32,217 nucleotides of DNA, from positions 1 to 32,217 of the forward strand of contig JAAAUF010000466.1 in assembly GCA_015499985.1 (NCBI GenBank). The letters are read 5' to 3'. A program made the translations under genes and the position numbers. This document shows positions 10,717 through 20,500 of the stretch, one piece after another. Source of the stretch: Haplosporangium gracile. Its lineage: Eukaryota; Mortierellomycota; Mortierellomycetes; Mortierellales; Mortierellaceae. Position 1 is the first letter of the stretch. Every line of letters begins with the position of its first letter. A model generated the notes under the pieces. The model searched no databases. It saw only the letters and a program-made list of their open reading frames with translations, and was not told where the DNA came from.

Positions 10717-10751
10717 GAAGAGGAGGAGGAGGAGGAGGAGGAGGAGGAGGG
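10717..10751. repeat. (GAG)n microsatellite
   Basis: About eleven GAG/AGG units on the plus strand (CTC on the minus strand), about 400 bp upstream of the arrestin start. It lies within a longer purine-rich tract reaching about 10815. It could be promoter polypyrimidine for the minus-strand gene. Confidence 0.85.
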
Positions 10752-12054
10752 AGGGAACGGTGGTGAGACAAAAGGACAAAATAAAAAGGAGGGAAAAAAA
10801 AGAAAAAGAGGAGGATGGTAATAAAATCGAAGCGGCAAAGAAGACGACCTTCAAACGAATAAAGGGGGAGCAATTGACCATTCTCTCGCACTACACGCTC
10901 AAACAAGGCGAGCATGGCCAAGCCATGCACTAATCGCTTTTGGCATCCTTCTCTCACACTCAATGAACGACCGACCGAAATGACCTCCCACAACCTAAAC
11001 CAGCAGGGAAAAAAGCGCAGGCTGAAGTCACGTCAACATTAGCATTTGCGAGCCGCTTTGCTCTTTCTCTCTCTCACTCTATCACTCTCGTCTAGTCTTT
11101 CTCCTCGAATAACGCCATCATGTTCCTTTGACAGGTTTTCGTTATTATTGAACGCAAAAGACGCAAACACCCGAGCGGGTAATGGCGTCGTTAGTGAATG
11201 CAGTCAGGGGAAAGGGGGCAGAAAGGTCAAAGGTAAGAGAAGGAGCAGCAATCAAAGCCATTCAGGCGTCCTCTGCTTTTATCAACAAAACTTTTTGGTG
11301 CTCTTTGATTTGAATGACAAAGACTGAAGGCAGGAAGAGCGAGACACTTTGCCGTTTAGTTCAACGATGGCCTGTTGCAAGTCAACGGAAAGATAGAAAG
11401 CAACCAAAAAAAAGGGGGTCAAAGGAAGAAAGAAAAACAAGGCGAGAAGGGAGGAAGCTCCCTTTTTTTTCAGGAGCACAGTCAATGAGATTGAAGGGGA
11501 AGGGAGAGGGAGTGAGAGCCAAGAGCAACCCGGCAAGCAAAGTGATTTATCATATATACAAAATAGAGTTAAAATGTTGTGGATTACCATCAATGCGAGC
11601 CATCGATTTGTACTTGGACCATGGATACACGTCAAGGACGTCTCTAATAAAACTAATAGATCCCAACCGCGGAAAGGAAAGAGAGAAAGAAAAAGGTTCT
11701 CAACACCGCCTATTTACATGATAGACACATGCCAGTTGGGTAGTAGAGAGTGGGCGCGAAAGAGCGCCGAACGCCTTGACTGTACGTCTGCCGGCCTGGC
11801 TTATTCAATGGTACTTGTTGCTTTCGTTATCTGGTGCTCTCTTAGGTAACAAAGGTACGACGAGCGAGGCGATATCGCGCCACGGCAGGGACAAGAAATG
11901 ACCAGAAGGGCTCGGCAGCAAAGGGAGTAATTCAGATAGAAAGAACCTTGTTTGTACAAGTCGACGCGTTACACGGGTGGCATGAGTCCCCATGGGTGCC
12001 TTGGGTTGTCTCTCTCTGTCAGTGAGGTGACTATTGATATCCGCAGCAAATACG
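10752..12054. other. Divergent intergenic region, no gene seen
   Basis: Lies between the minus-strand arrestin gene and the plus-strand gene at 12055. It alternates purine-rich and pyrimidine-rich stretches (CTCTCTCTCACTCTATCACTC near 11065; AGGAAGAAAGAAAAACAAGG near 11425). Frames here are low-complexity and unconvincing. Confidence 0.6.
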
Positions 12055-13500
12055 ATGAATCCATCCAAATGTTGTAATCCGGCCCAGCATTATTGTTACG
12101 GCATATACGAACAAACAGAGACCAGACCATATCTACACCTCCCTCCCTTCCATCCCAACGTCTCTCGTGACCTTTTATACCCCATTCTCGAATCACAACC
12201 AGCAATGACATCCTCTTTGTCATTCAAAACCATCTTCTCTCGACAGCCCATCAGCCACCACACCAATCAACTCGATCCCCTTCCTTCCTCTGTCCTTTCT
12301 CCAGCCTCCAACAAGTCGCACACCAGACCGTCCAAACCAGTCAAAGCAACAGGCTCCACAACAACAGCAACGTCCAGACAGCAACAGCAGCCAGGCAAGC
12401 TCTCTAAGCGCTTTCCTACAACAGAGCTCAGCACAGATACAGACGTCAACCACCACCACCACAACAACAGCAGTAGTAATCAGACGCAACGTCTGTTCAG
12501 CCTTCACGCTCCCACTCTAGCACCCAACTCTATGTCGCCTTCGTCTTCTTCCTCTTCATCCATGCTCCTTCCACCCGCAGCTCTTTTTCCTGCCTTGACA
12601 GCAGCAGCGGGAGCAACAGCAACCGCAACAGCAGCAACAGTAACAACACCCGTAGGATCGAAACGACATAAGGTCGGGTTGTTCTCGAAAATTAAAAAAC
12701 AAAAGAAACACCTCCTGGATGATCACCATTTTACCACTACCAGCACCACCACGGCCACTACAACTGCTTCTACTCCCTCCACAAAGGGGTCGACGGGGGT
12801 ATGGATTGGCCCCTCGTCTATATTTAGTCGCGTCAGCAACGATTCCATTGTACCGCCATTATTCCATCCACACAAACACCCACAAACAAGGGTCACAGCA
12901 TCAACCGTTATCCTTAGAAAAGGTCGAGCCGGTCTAAAGTTTGGGCAGATATGGAAATCTAAAGATGCAACCGATCCCAAATCATCGATTTCGATACTGC
13001 CCAACAACAATAATAGCAGCAGCAACAACAACAGCAAAGACCTTCGAGTTAAGGCTGTCGCCAAGAAAAGCAGTTGGCTGTCATTTCCCTTTTCCTCATT
13101 GGACTCTGCTCTTCCTTCACCAGACGATCAAGACTGCCAACAACAACCCCCAGGTCAACTATATTGCCAGCAGCAGCAGCAGTACACCCTGTTGCAACGA
13201 CAAAAGTCAAGGACAAGGATTACGTTTGCGGTGCAGGATGTGTTTGGAATTGGCAGGATGAGTGAGATGGTGGTGGCACTGTTCCTGGCGCATGATTGCT
13301 TCCTCTGTCGCAAGCCTCTTTGGCTTCAATCCGCCATCATGCTCTGGGAAGGAGTTATTGTGCTTGTAATACTCTGGGCTGTACTGAGGGTGATTGGGCT
13401 GGCTGAGGTGATTGTTTGGGGTGCAGATGATATTGTCCGTGGATCCGTTTCTCTTGTCCATGCTTTTGGACATGCAATAAGAATTTTCTTTTGGAGATAG
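12055..13500 (+). CDS. Unrecognised Ser/Thr/Gln-rich protein with a C-terminal membrane segment
   Basis: Single exon ending TAG at 13498-13500. The first ATG (12055) gives 481 aa. An ATG at 12205 gives 431 aa (MTSSLSFKTIFSRQP) and is preceded by TTTTATAC about 30 nt upstream, so the shorter form is credible. The N-terminal four-fifths is low complexity: polyGln, polySer, Ala/Thr runs, a His run and a basic patch (KRHKVGLFSKIKKQKK). The last ~100 residues look ordered. They hold FAVQDVFGIGRMSEMVVALF, a Cys pair (CFLCRKP), then a hydrophobic stretch (VIVLVILWAVLRVIGLAEVIVW, about residues 430-452) and an amphipathic tail ending in RIFFWR. This suggests a C-terminally anchored membrane protein with a cytosolic disordered head. 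I do not recognise the family. Confidence 0.7.
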   Translation: MNPSKCCNPAQHYCYGIYEQTETRPYLHLPPFHPNVSRDLLYPILESQPAMTSSLSFKTIFSRQPISHHTNQLDPLPSSVLSPASNKSHTRPSKPVKATGSTTTATSRQQQQPGKLSKRFPTTELSTDTDVNHHHHNNSSSNQTQRLFSLHAPTLAPNSMSPSSSSSSSMLLPPAALFPALTAAAGATATATAATVTTPVGSKRHKVGLFSKIKKQKKHLLDDHHFTTTSTTTATTTASTPSTKGSTGVWIGPSSIFSRVSNDSIVPPLFHPHKHPQTRVTASTVILRKGRAGLKFGQIWKSKDATDPKSSISILPNNNNSSSNNNSKDLRVKAVAKKSSWLSFPFSSLDSALPSPDDQDCQQQPPGQLYCQQQQQYTLLQRQKSRTRITFAVQDVFGIGRMSEMVVALFLAHDCFLCRKPLWLQSAIMLWEGVIVLVILWAVLRVIGLAEVIVWGADDIVRGSVSLVHAFGHAIRIFFWR

Positions 13501-14134
13501 CTCCTTGTAATTTTACCTACCTGCCTGTAACACCAGTAATACACAATTTTCTCGACGAGCGTGTGGATGCATCGTGACAACAGTATTGGGTCATGGACGT
13601 GTCATCGGTAGTGTGTGATTGCCCCCTATTATTATCCCCAGCCTCCTTAATTCATGCGTTCACCAGTTGAATACAAAGTGGGCGATGCGGTTTGGTCCTA
13701 TCGAGGGAAAGGACAAAGAATGCAAAGGGCGGAGCATTACGTGGAGGGAGTGAGGGAAGGCAAAAGCAATGGGAGCGGACCATTCAGTTGCCGAAATCTT
13801 GCAAACACAGCGGTGCAAAACATGAGGAAGGGAAGGCTCACTGTGATGCCCACTCATTCCTGCCACTCTGCGCACTCGCTGGTCACCATAGTATCTGTGC
13901 GTGCGTTACACACTTTTGTTAGTCCGATGATTAAGTCACGAAATAAAATGACCCTCACTTTTTTCTCGTCCCTTTTCTTCTCACTTTCTTTTTCTCCCCC
14001 TACTCGCTATCTTTCTCTTCCTTAACCTTCCTTCGTCTCTCGACTCCCTCAGCAACAACATCATTTGCTGCTCCTAACAACTATATTAAACAGCATCCTC
14101 AGGCAGTTTCCACTTGGGATATACATACACACGA
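13501..14134. other. Intergenic region and promoter of the TVP38-like gene
   Basis: No convincing gene. A CT-rich stretch at about 13964-14040 (TCTCGTCCCTTTTCTTCTCA and onward) lies about 100 nt before the next ATG. This matches the pyrimidine-rich initiation zones of fungal promoters. Confidence 0.5.
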
Positions 14135-15917
14135 ATGACTCATCTACAGCGAGACAACCCACCGTCATTACCGTCGCAAGAACAGGGGAAGCCAATAGTA
14201 GGATCAGTAGTCAGGATCCACTACGATAACGACTTGGACAATGACAACAGCGGTCCTGAAGAAGAACGACCTCTTATTGCACAATCGCAGTTGCCTACAA
14301 CAACATCACCAGGATTGACAGCCCGATCGAATCTGCGCAGTATTGGAAGAGTTCAAGAAGGGAGCGACCACAATCTACATATCCTTCAAGGACCTGCTCA
14401 TCGATGCGTGGGTAGAGCTGGAGGAGGAGGGCTAGGTGGTAGAAGTGGTGGTGATGATGTTGGTGGTGGACGAGGAGTGACGACGAGGGTGAAGCGGTGG
14501 GGCGAGTGGTGTAGGAGTAATGGGTTTCATCCGAGTACGTGGGTAGGACAGACATACATTAAGGCGGCGCTTTTGGCAACATTGGTAACGCTTGTTGTTT
14601 TGGCATTCACTGTTTTCAGAGTACAGGATCATATCAAGGACATTCTCCGGTACGTCTGGATGATACACTTGGCAAAGGATGCGCAATGGATGATTGGAAC
14701 AATGAGAAAGCGGCTGTTTGCCAACACGTAGATATGGCATGGGTGTTTTATTGATTTGGTATGAACCAATGGCACGATGGTAATTTTTTTTTTTTTTGAT
14801 TTACTATTTTATATCTACTTTTTTCAACAAAAAGTTACATCGATGACCACCGCAGCATCGGCGCAGTCCTATTCATCGTCTTCTATACGATCGCATGTTG
14901 GCTGTTCCTCCCGTGTTCCCTCTTCACCATCGGAGCTGGGTTCTTGTTCAAGCCGATGCCCTTTGCGTTGGCGATTGTCTTGATCGGGGATATCTTTGGC
15001 GCCATCGGATCGTTCTTGTTTGGGCGATACATCTTTTATGGCTGGGTCAAGGGGATGATGTCCAAGCATCCCAAATTTACGGCCCTTGATGAGGTTATCA
15101 AGGACGATGGTAAATAGCCCATGTTCCTTTTCTATTACTGTCATTTCAGAAGGTTGAATCTTTTTTTTGACAGGGTACATCCTTTATTATACCATGCTCT
15201 TTTTGCTTGCTTGCCTGCTGACAATCTCCATTATGCTTACATCAAATAGGGTGGAAGATCGTGGTAATGCTTCGGCTGACACCTATCCCCTTCAACCTGA
15301 TCACATACTTCTTTTCCATCACCTCTATAACCCTGACTACATTAACATGGGCAACAGTCGTCGGAATCTTCCCTGGATCCTGTCTCGGTATTTGGATCGG
15401 GTCTCTGTTGAAGGGTCTCTCAGGGATCGACAATCCAGAACTGGAAAAGAAGAACATGGTTATCCTGATCATGAATGGAATCTTTATCGTCTGCAGCATT
15501 TTGACACTTTCGATATTTGGCAAGCGGTCGTTGAGGAAAGCTTTGGAAAAGCTGGATAACCACCAGAGGTTCCTCCAACAGGATCAGGATGAAACCGACA
15601 ATGATAACGAAGAGGAGGAGCATGATCACTTCCACCATCCGAGGACGGTTGACCGGATAACAGAGGGAATTCTGGAGCGTGTAGAAGTAGAGAACGATGA
15701 AGAGATAGCAGCCGCACTAAGTCCTCGGTCATCATCATCGCAGACCGTCTCTGCAGCATCATCATCCCAGGTGTCCAAGAGGATACCTGAGTCGTTGCAG
15801 AAGACAGGATTTACGCGGGCAGAGAAGTGGACCTTTGTCGGGATCGCCGTCGTTGCGGTCCTCAATGTCTGTGTCTGTATCCCCCTCTACTCCCATTACG
15901 CCAATCAGGACGACTAA
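14135..15917 (+). CDS. TVP38: TVP38/DedA (VTT-domain) membrane protein
   Basis: Three exons, 14135-14649, 14835-15109 and 15250-15917, are joined by introns of 185 and 140 nt and encode 485 aa. Junction frames read DILR|YIDDHRSIGAV and IKDDG|WKIVVMLRL, matching the family order. The N-terminal 140 residues are hydrophilic, with an acidic patch (SGPEEERPLI) and a Gly-rich stretch. The first membrane segment is near 145-165. The VTT/SNARE-associated domain spans about 172-345. It includes the conserved LPCSLFTIGAGFLF block, FGRYIF, and RLTPIPFNLITYF with its Arg-x-x-Pro-x-x-Phe-Asn core. An acidic cytosolic loop rich in Asp/Glu and Ser follows, then a last membrane helix near 456-476. Yeast Tvp38 is a Golgi protein. 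Related VMP1/TMEM41 proteins are ER lipid scramblases, so scrambling is a possible activity. Confidence 0.9.
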
Positions 15918-15939
15918 CCAGGCAGAGTGTCGAGAAAGT

Positions 15940-15945
15940 AATAAA
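15940..15945 (+). terminator. Putative poly(A) signal of the TVP38-like gene
   Basis: AATAAA on the plus strand, 23 nt past the stop codon. Confidence 0.5.
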
Positions 15946-16168
15946 GACAATAGTATTAATCAGATTCAAGTAGGAGAGCTAGGAAATAGTTTGGTGCTAA
16001 AAAAAAATGGACAATTTGATTAGTCTCAGAGTCATTTGATATTGAAGTCCATGAAATCCAACAACAAGTATCGGTACCAAATTTACTTGCTAATAATCTT
16101 CTACTAGACGTTTGGTCGAGCACCTGGGCAGATGTCTTCCAAAAACAAAACAAAAAAAAGAAAAGCCA

Positions 16169-16190
16169 AACGATGCATAAATGCATCGTT
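16169..16190. repeat. Perfect 10-bp inverted repeat
   Basis: AACGATGCAT and its reverse complement are separated by two bases, just 3' of an A-rich run. It could be a protein-binding palindrome. It lies between the 3' ends of the TVP38-like gene and the tentative minus-strand unit. Confidence 0.6.
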
Positions 16191-16222
16191 GTTGTTAGTG
16201 GTCACCGAAGGGCGGTAAGCTC

Positions 16223-16475
16223 TTAGGGGTAGGTCCAGCACCCCGGATTAGATCCTATTGAGAGGTATGGATGATATGAATGAAAATGAGAGCTGGATTG
16301 AAATTGCTTAGAACAAGGCAAAGTGCCAGTGCCACCGATATCGCTGATGATGAGCGCAAGCGCACTTACTTTCACTAATGTTGGTTGCGACCAAGAATTT
16401 GAGGGGTGGGGAGACGGACAGGGAGGCTTGAAGGTCCTCCGGATCAAATGGGAAGAGCCCTCCTTGAGACTTCAT
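16223..16475 (-). CDS. Tentative small two-exon gene (45 aa model)
   Basis: An ATG at 16475 directly follows an intron acceptor (GATAATAG|CC). It opens a frame, MKSQGGLFPFDPEDLQASLS and onward, to 16370. There a consensus GTAAGT donor occurs. Splicing to the acceptor before 16254 gives ...NISE|RSNPGCWTYP and a TAA at 16223. Other acceptors give different short tails, so the C-terminus is uncertain. Support comes mainly from the surrounding signals: a TATA box, a pyrimidine-rich start region and a strong leader donor upstream. I do not recognise the product. It may instead be a non-coding transcript or the start of a larger gene I failed to splice. Confidence 0.3.
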
Positions 16476-16477
16476 GG

Positions 16478-17161
16478 CTATTATCAATTCATAAAACCAT
16501 CAGTGATCAGGAGCAAAACGAGTCAAATAGCAACAGGTGATGAAATAACAAAAGATGATGTAAAAGAGTGTTGACGACTGCGGGAACAGAAAGAAAAAAT
16601 GGGCTTGGCCAGAAACAAAGCCTTGGAATGAACTGCATAGGAAGTGATATGGGGAAAAGAGATATAGTTGTGCGAACGAGTCTAGCTATGGAATAAGAGT
16701 AGAATCTGAACAACCGAATAGGGAAAATAAAGCGCAGCATTAAGAATCGATTTGTTGAAGGATAAAAGAGACTAAAAAGAGGCTTGGAGAGGCCTTGAGA
16801 ATAACGAAAGATGCGAGGAAAGTAAAGGAGACGATGCAAGACGTGCTGTGCGTGTGAACAAAGATATATGTAAGGAAATGAAAGGAAAGGAATGTGCAAA
16901 GAGAAAGGGTGCAAGGTCCCGAAGAGCTAGTTGTGGTGGTGGTTGAACAAAAGAAGGAGGAGGAGGAGCAGAAGGGAGGGTTATCGAACGATCTTTGGCG
17001 AGATATAGGGAGCAGGAGGATATGAAAGGAAGGATGCAAAGGTGCAAAGGAGCATAAGACGATCATACTGTATTTTGCTGAAAAACGAAAACGTACCTTG
17101 CGATCTTGAATCGGAGGAGGGTGAGGAGAAAGAGAGAAAAAGACGAGGAACTGGTTTTATA
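16478..17161 (-). promoter_or_regulatory. TATA box, leader exon and 619-nt leader intron of the small minus-strand unit
   Basis: TATAAAA lies at 17155-17161 on the minus strand. About 20-50 nt further on is a CT-rich start region and a short exon ending GATCGCAAG at 17097. A GTACGT donor follows (17091-17096). The next good acceptor, TAATAG at 16478, is two bases before an ATG. The implied intron is 619 nt and strongly pyrimidine-biased. Long leader introns are typical of highly expressed fungal genes. All of this is inferred from signals. Confidence 0.45.
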
Positions 17162-17163
17162 CT

Positions 17164-17545
17164 GTAGGGAGTGCCATGTGACTGTAACCTTGGTTGCGAA
17201 GGACAAGGAATTGTGTCGCTCTACCCATGGGGTCTTGCTAAAGGGCATGAAATAAAACACGCATTGTTCGCGCCATGACCTCGTGGCTTGCTGAATGGTT
17301 TTTCCAAACCCGTATTGCCACCATTTGCACGCTTCACTCGTCCTGAGAAGGTTGGAAGAGCGCGCCAAAACAACCAACACTAATAGTCCTCTTATTACAT
17401 ACGACTTTTCGTTATAGTTTTTTGCCACCTGAGCTCTCATTCCTAGTTCATCATTCTTTCTGTAAGCATAACTACTTGTAATCAAAGCGTATCCCCTATA
17501 GGGAAATATATTTTCATGGCTTGACGTTCTTTTCCTCGGTCTTGA
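17164..17545. other. Intergenic, no gene seen
   Basis: Lies between the 3' end of the RAD2 gene and the upstream side of the TATA box at 17155-17161. Open stretches here lack domain-like sequence. It probably includes upstream regulatory sequence for the minus-strand unit. Confidence 0.5.
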
Positions 17546-17551
17546 TTTATT
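17546..17551 (-). terminator. Putative poly(A) signal of the RAD2 gene
   Basis: AATAAA on the minus strand about 30 nt past the stop codon of the RAD2-like gene, in an AT-rich 3' flank. Confidence 0.5.
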
Positions 17552-17580
17552 AACAATAATTATAAAATAAAAGTTCCAAT

Positions 17581-20500
17581 TTATGTGCGCGCTTTCTTAC
17601 GTGCAGACTCCTTCTTGCTCTTGGAGCTCACAGACCCATATCTCGCCGCGTTCGAAGCAGACACCATCGCCGTCAACGCCGAAGCCTTTCCAGAAGTAAC
17701 GCGACTCGTTGCCGTTGTTGCTATCTTCTTTCTGGCAGGAGAGAGCTGCTGCTGTTGCTGGTGCTGTCGCTGTCTCTCATCCAAAAGATCCCAGTGGCTA
17801 AGAGCAAAATCATGGTTGTCGGCCTCATCGTCATCTCCGCTGGACGTATCGCTTCCTAATGACGACAATGATCCGTCACTGTTGACTCGCTTATGACCTT
17901 TAGGAGATGCAAGCTCCTCTGCGGGCGACATATTCACATCAATGACAGCAGCAGTTGCGACAGCTATAGTGGCATCTCGAGCAGCAAGCTTAGCCTCAAT
18001 GGTCTTGGACTGCAACTGTCGCTTGGCTGCAATAACGGCCTCAGGCACCTTGGTTTGTGGTGTCCTGTGTCCTCGCGTCCGTCTCTGCTCTTTCGGCACC
18101 TCCACAACCATAACATCGTCGTCGCTGTCGTTGACATCGTTCTCCTGACCGACACTGGCAGAGTCCGCGCCAACATTGCTCTTGCTATCCGAGTCATCGC
18201 CAGAAGCCTTGAACGCTTTCTCTTCGGTCGCCGCTTGTGTTCGCTTGGATGTTGCTTTCTTTCTCGCCGCAGTCTTCTTCTTCTTGTTAGCACCCTTGTC
18301 TGATGCTCCAGTATCGCTCTCAGTCGTCGCCTGGCCCGTTAGCCCATAGACAACTTTCCGCAGCCGTGCGCTCTTGATCAAATGCTTCCTTGCGGGGTTA
18401 TGATACCCGCCCATCCCGACAGTCGAATCAAAGAAGCTGTCCAGCGTCGTCTGCGTCTGCTGCTGGTTCACCTGGGCAGCCATTTGTCGAATGATCGGAA
18501 GAAGAACTCTGTCGACCTCGCCTCGATCCCAACTCATACTCTTGCGCAGATAGTCCCGCAGACCGTCCAGGTCAGGAATGCCCCATTGAAACTTGGCGTC
18601 ATCATCGTCCACCATGGGCTGAAAATAGGCGTCCGCGATGTGTGGGTCTGGAAATGTTGAGGGTAAATGAATCTTTTTGCATTGCTTCGCCTAAACAAGA
18701 GCAACGTGAAAAAAAAATATATATCAGGACAGATCCAGACTTGAAAAATTATAAGAGCCGATAAAAAAAAAAGGGCTAACTCACCAGTTTCTCAAGAGCC
18801 ACTTCACGGTCGAGCTCTAGTCCAAGTTCATCCAACGATTTCTCCCAAGTCTCAAAATCATCTTCTGCCTTATCCTGCTTGACTTGCTCCCCTCTCCACC
18901 ACTTTGCAAAGTCTTCCAGCTTCGGAAACAGTCTCAGGATCTCCATGGCGGTTACAAGACCAACACCTTTGATACCAGTCGTGTAATCGCTTCCCAAGAG
19001 ATAGGCCAATGACACGAGTCGGTCTCGTCCAACCCCCAGATCGCGCTCAATGTCGCTCATCAGGTAGCATTCGACATATTTCTCTTCCCGGAAGACGTTC
19101 TTGAAGACCCGAACGCCGCCAAAAAGGAACACGTCGCTATCCTCCGTCAGAATACCCTCGACAACACCCCGGAGTTGCAAATCTGCACATTGGGCTTCGG
19201 CTTCCATGGGTGCCACGATATAGGGGATCCCAAAGAGCTTCAACAACATCTGGGTCTCGGCAATCATCGACTCGGTAAGGTCCTCTGCATTCCGTTGGTG
19301 CTTGCGGTGCTGATCCTTAAGTCCCTTGATCTCGCTTTGGAGTTGTCGAGACTCCTCAAACATCTTGGATGCCTCCTGTTCTTCCATGGCCCTTTGCTCC
19401 TCTGCTGTACGAGTTGGGGCGATTTCCCTAGGGATAAGTAATGCGCCAGGCAGCGACGCCATATCCGGGAAGAGGTTGGTGAAATCCTGCTCCTCGTTTT
19501 CCAAGTCTGCACTGTGTGCATCGTCCTCACCATCTACCTCCTCACCAACTTCCACTAGTTCAAGACGAATAAAAAAATGTAATTAAATTAACATCCAACT
19601 GGGAGATATTAACAAAAGTCGCATTGTGATCAAATAACTATTTGACATGTCTTGTCATTACCTTGTCGATCAATGTTCAATGCACTGTCGAGCCGCTCCT
19701 CTTCGTCATCCGTTACCGCGAGCGTTGTGGCAGAGTTGCGCTTGGGAATTGATACCATGGATTCGACACGGTAATCAAAAGCAAGTTCTTCCGCGTCGAC
19801 ATGTGGAACAACGGTTGACTCCGAGACTAGTGCCGTATCCTCAGGTTTCTTCATAGCATCATCCTGTACCGGCTGGATAGTGACGTCTGGACGTTGCTTA
19901 AGGATCGATGAACCGAAGTCGAGATGTAGCGAAACTGAGGCACTCTCAGTTGAATCATCGGGTAGCCGCTCTACTTGCTTGAGACTTTCAGTCGGAGACG
20001 ACAGACCAACTTGCGAAACTTGCTGGGGTGGCAGAGGGTGTGTGGATTTACGAATCAAGACGAGTTCCTCCTCATCGTCTTCGCTGGCCTGAACTGCCTC
20101 CGACTCCTCAATGTCCTCTTCATCGAGCAGATCCAGCGGTGATATCCGACTAAGCTGTTGCCCTCCGACCGAAACATTTGTAGGTGTTACTTGTACTGCT
20201 GCCGACTGAGTTGGAGTGGTAGCAATGAGCGACTGAGCGAAATGTCGTCGCGTGGCAACCGATTCCAAAAATGAAGTCCAGAACTGGAGAACCTCGGCTC
20301 CTGTGGTATCGTTGACATTGGACTTTTCCAATTTTCTCTTAGCAGAGCGAAGTTCGTCAGACAGCTGCTCGTCCTTCCACTCGGTGATGGCTGCCCGCAA
20401 CATAAACTCAAAGTCTACATGCTTGCGCTTGAACGCTTCCGGCGTGTATCCGACCCAGTAGCTGTGAAAGGCCTCGTCCTCCAGCTGTGATTCTTCTTCC

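Noticed and set aside
10593..10993. Minus-strand frames with polySer/polyPro upstream of the arrestin gene
   Set aside because: They are the translation of the GAG microsatellite and purine tract. There is no supporting splice or domain evidence.
13654..14025. 123-codon plus-strand frame starting MRSPVEYKVGDAVW
   Set aside because: The first residues faintly recall retroelement polyprotein text, but the rest is low-complexity and ends in the CT-rich promoter zone.
15173..15249. Alternative upstream acceptor (TTGACAG) adding a hydrophobic peptide to the TVP38-like protein
   Set aside because: Using it puts the downstream conserved WKIVVMLRLTPIPFN block out of frame. The acceptor at 15249 gives the family-consistent join.
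16507..17066. Overlapping minus-strand frames of 91-135 codons
   Set aside because: They are Ser/Phe/Leu-rich translations of a pyrimidine-biased stretch. They are better explained as the leader intron of the small minus-strand unit.
17063..17485. 140-codon minus-strand frame MITSSYAYRKNDELGM...
   Set aside because: It overlaps the TATA box and presumed start site at 17155-17161, has no recognisable domain, and lies in an AT-variable intergenic stretch.
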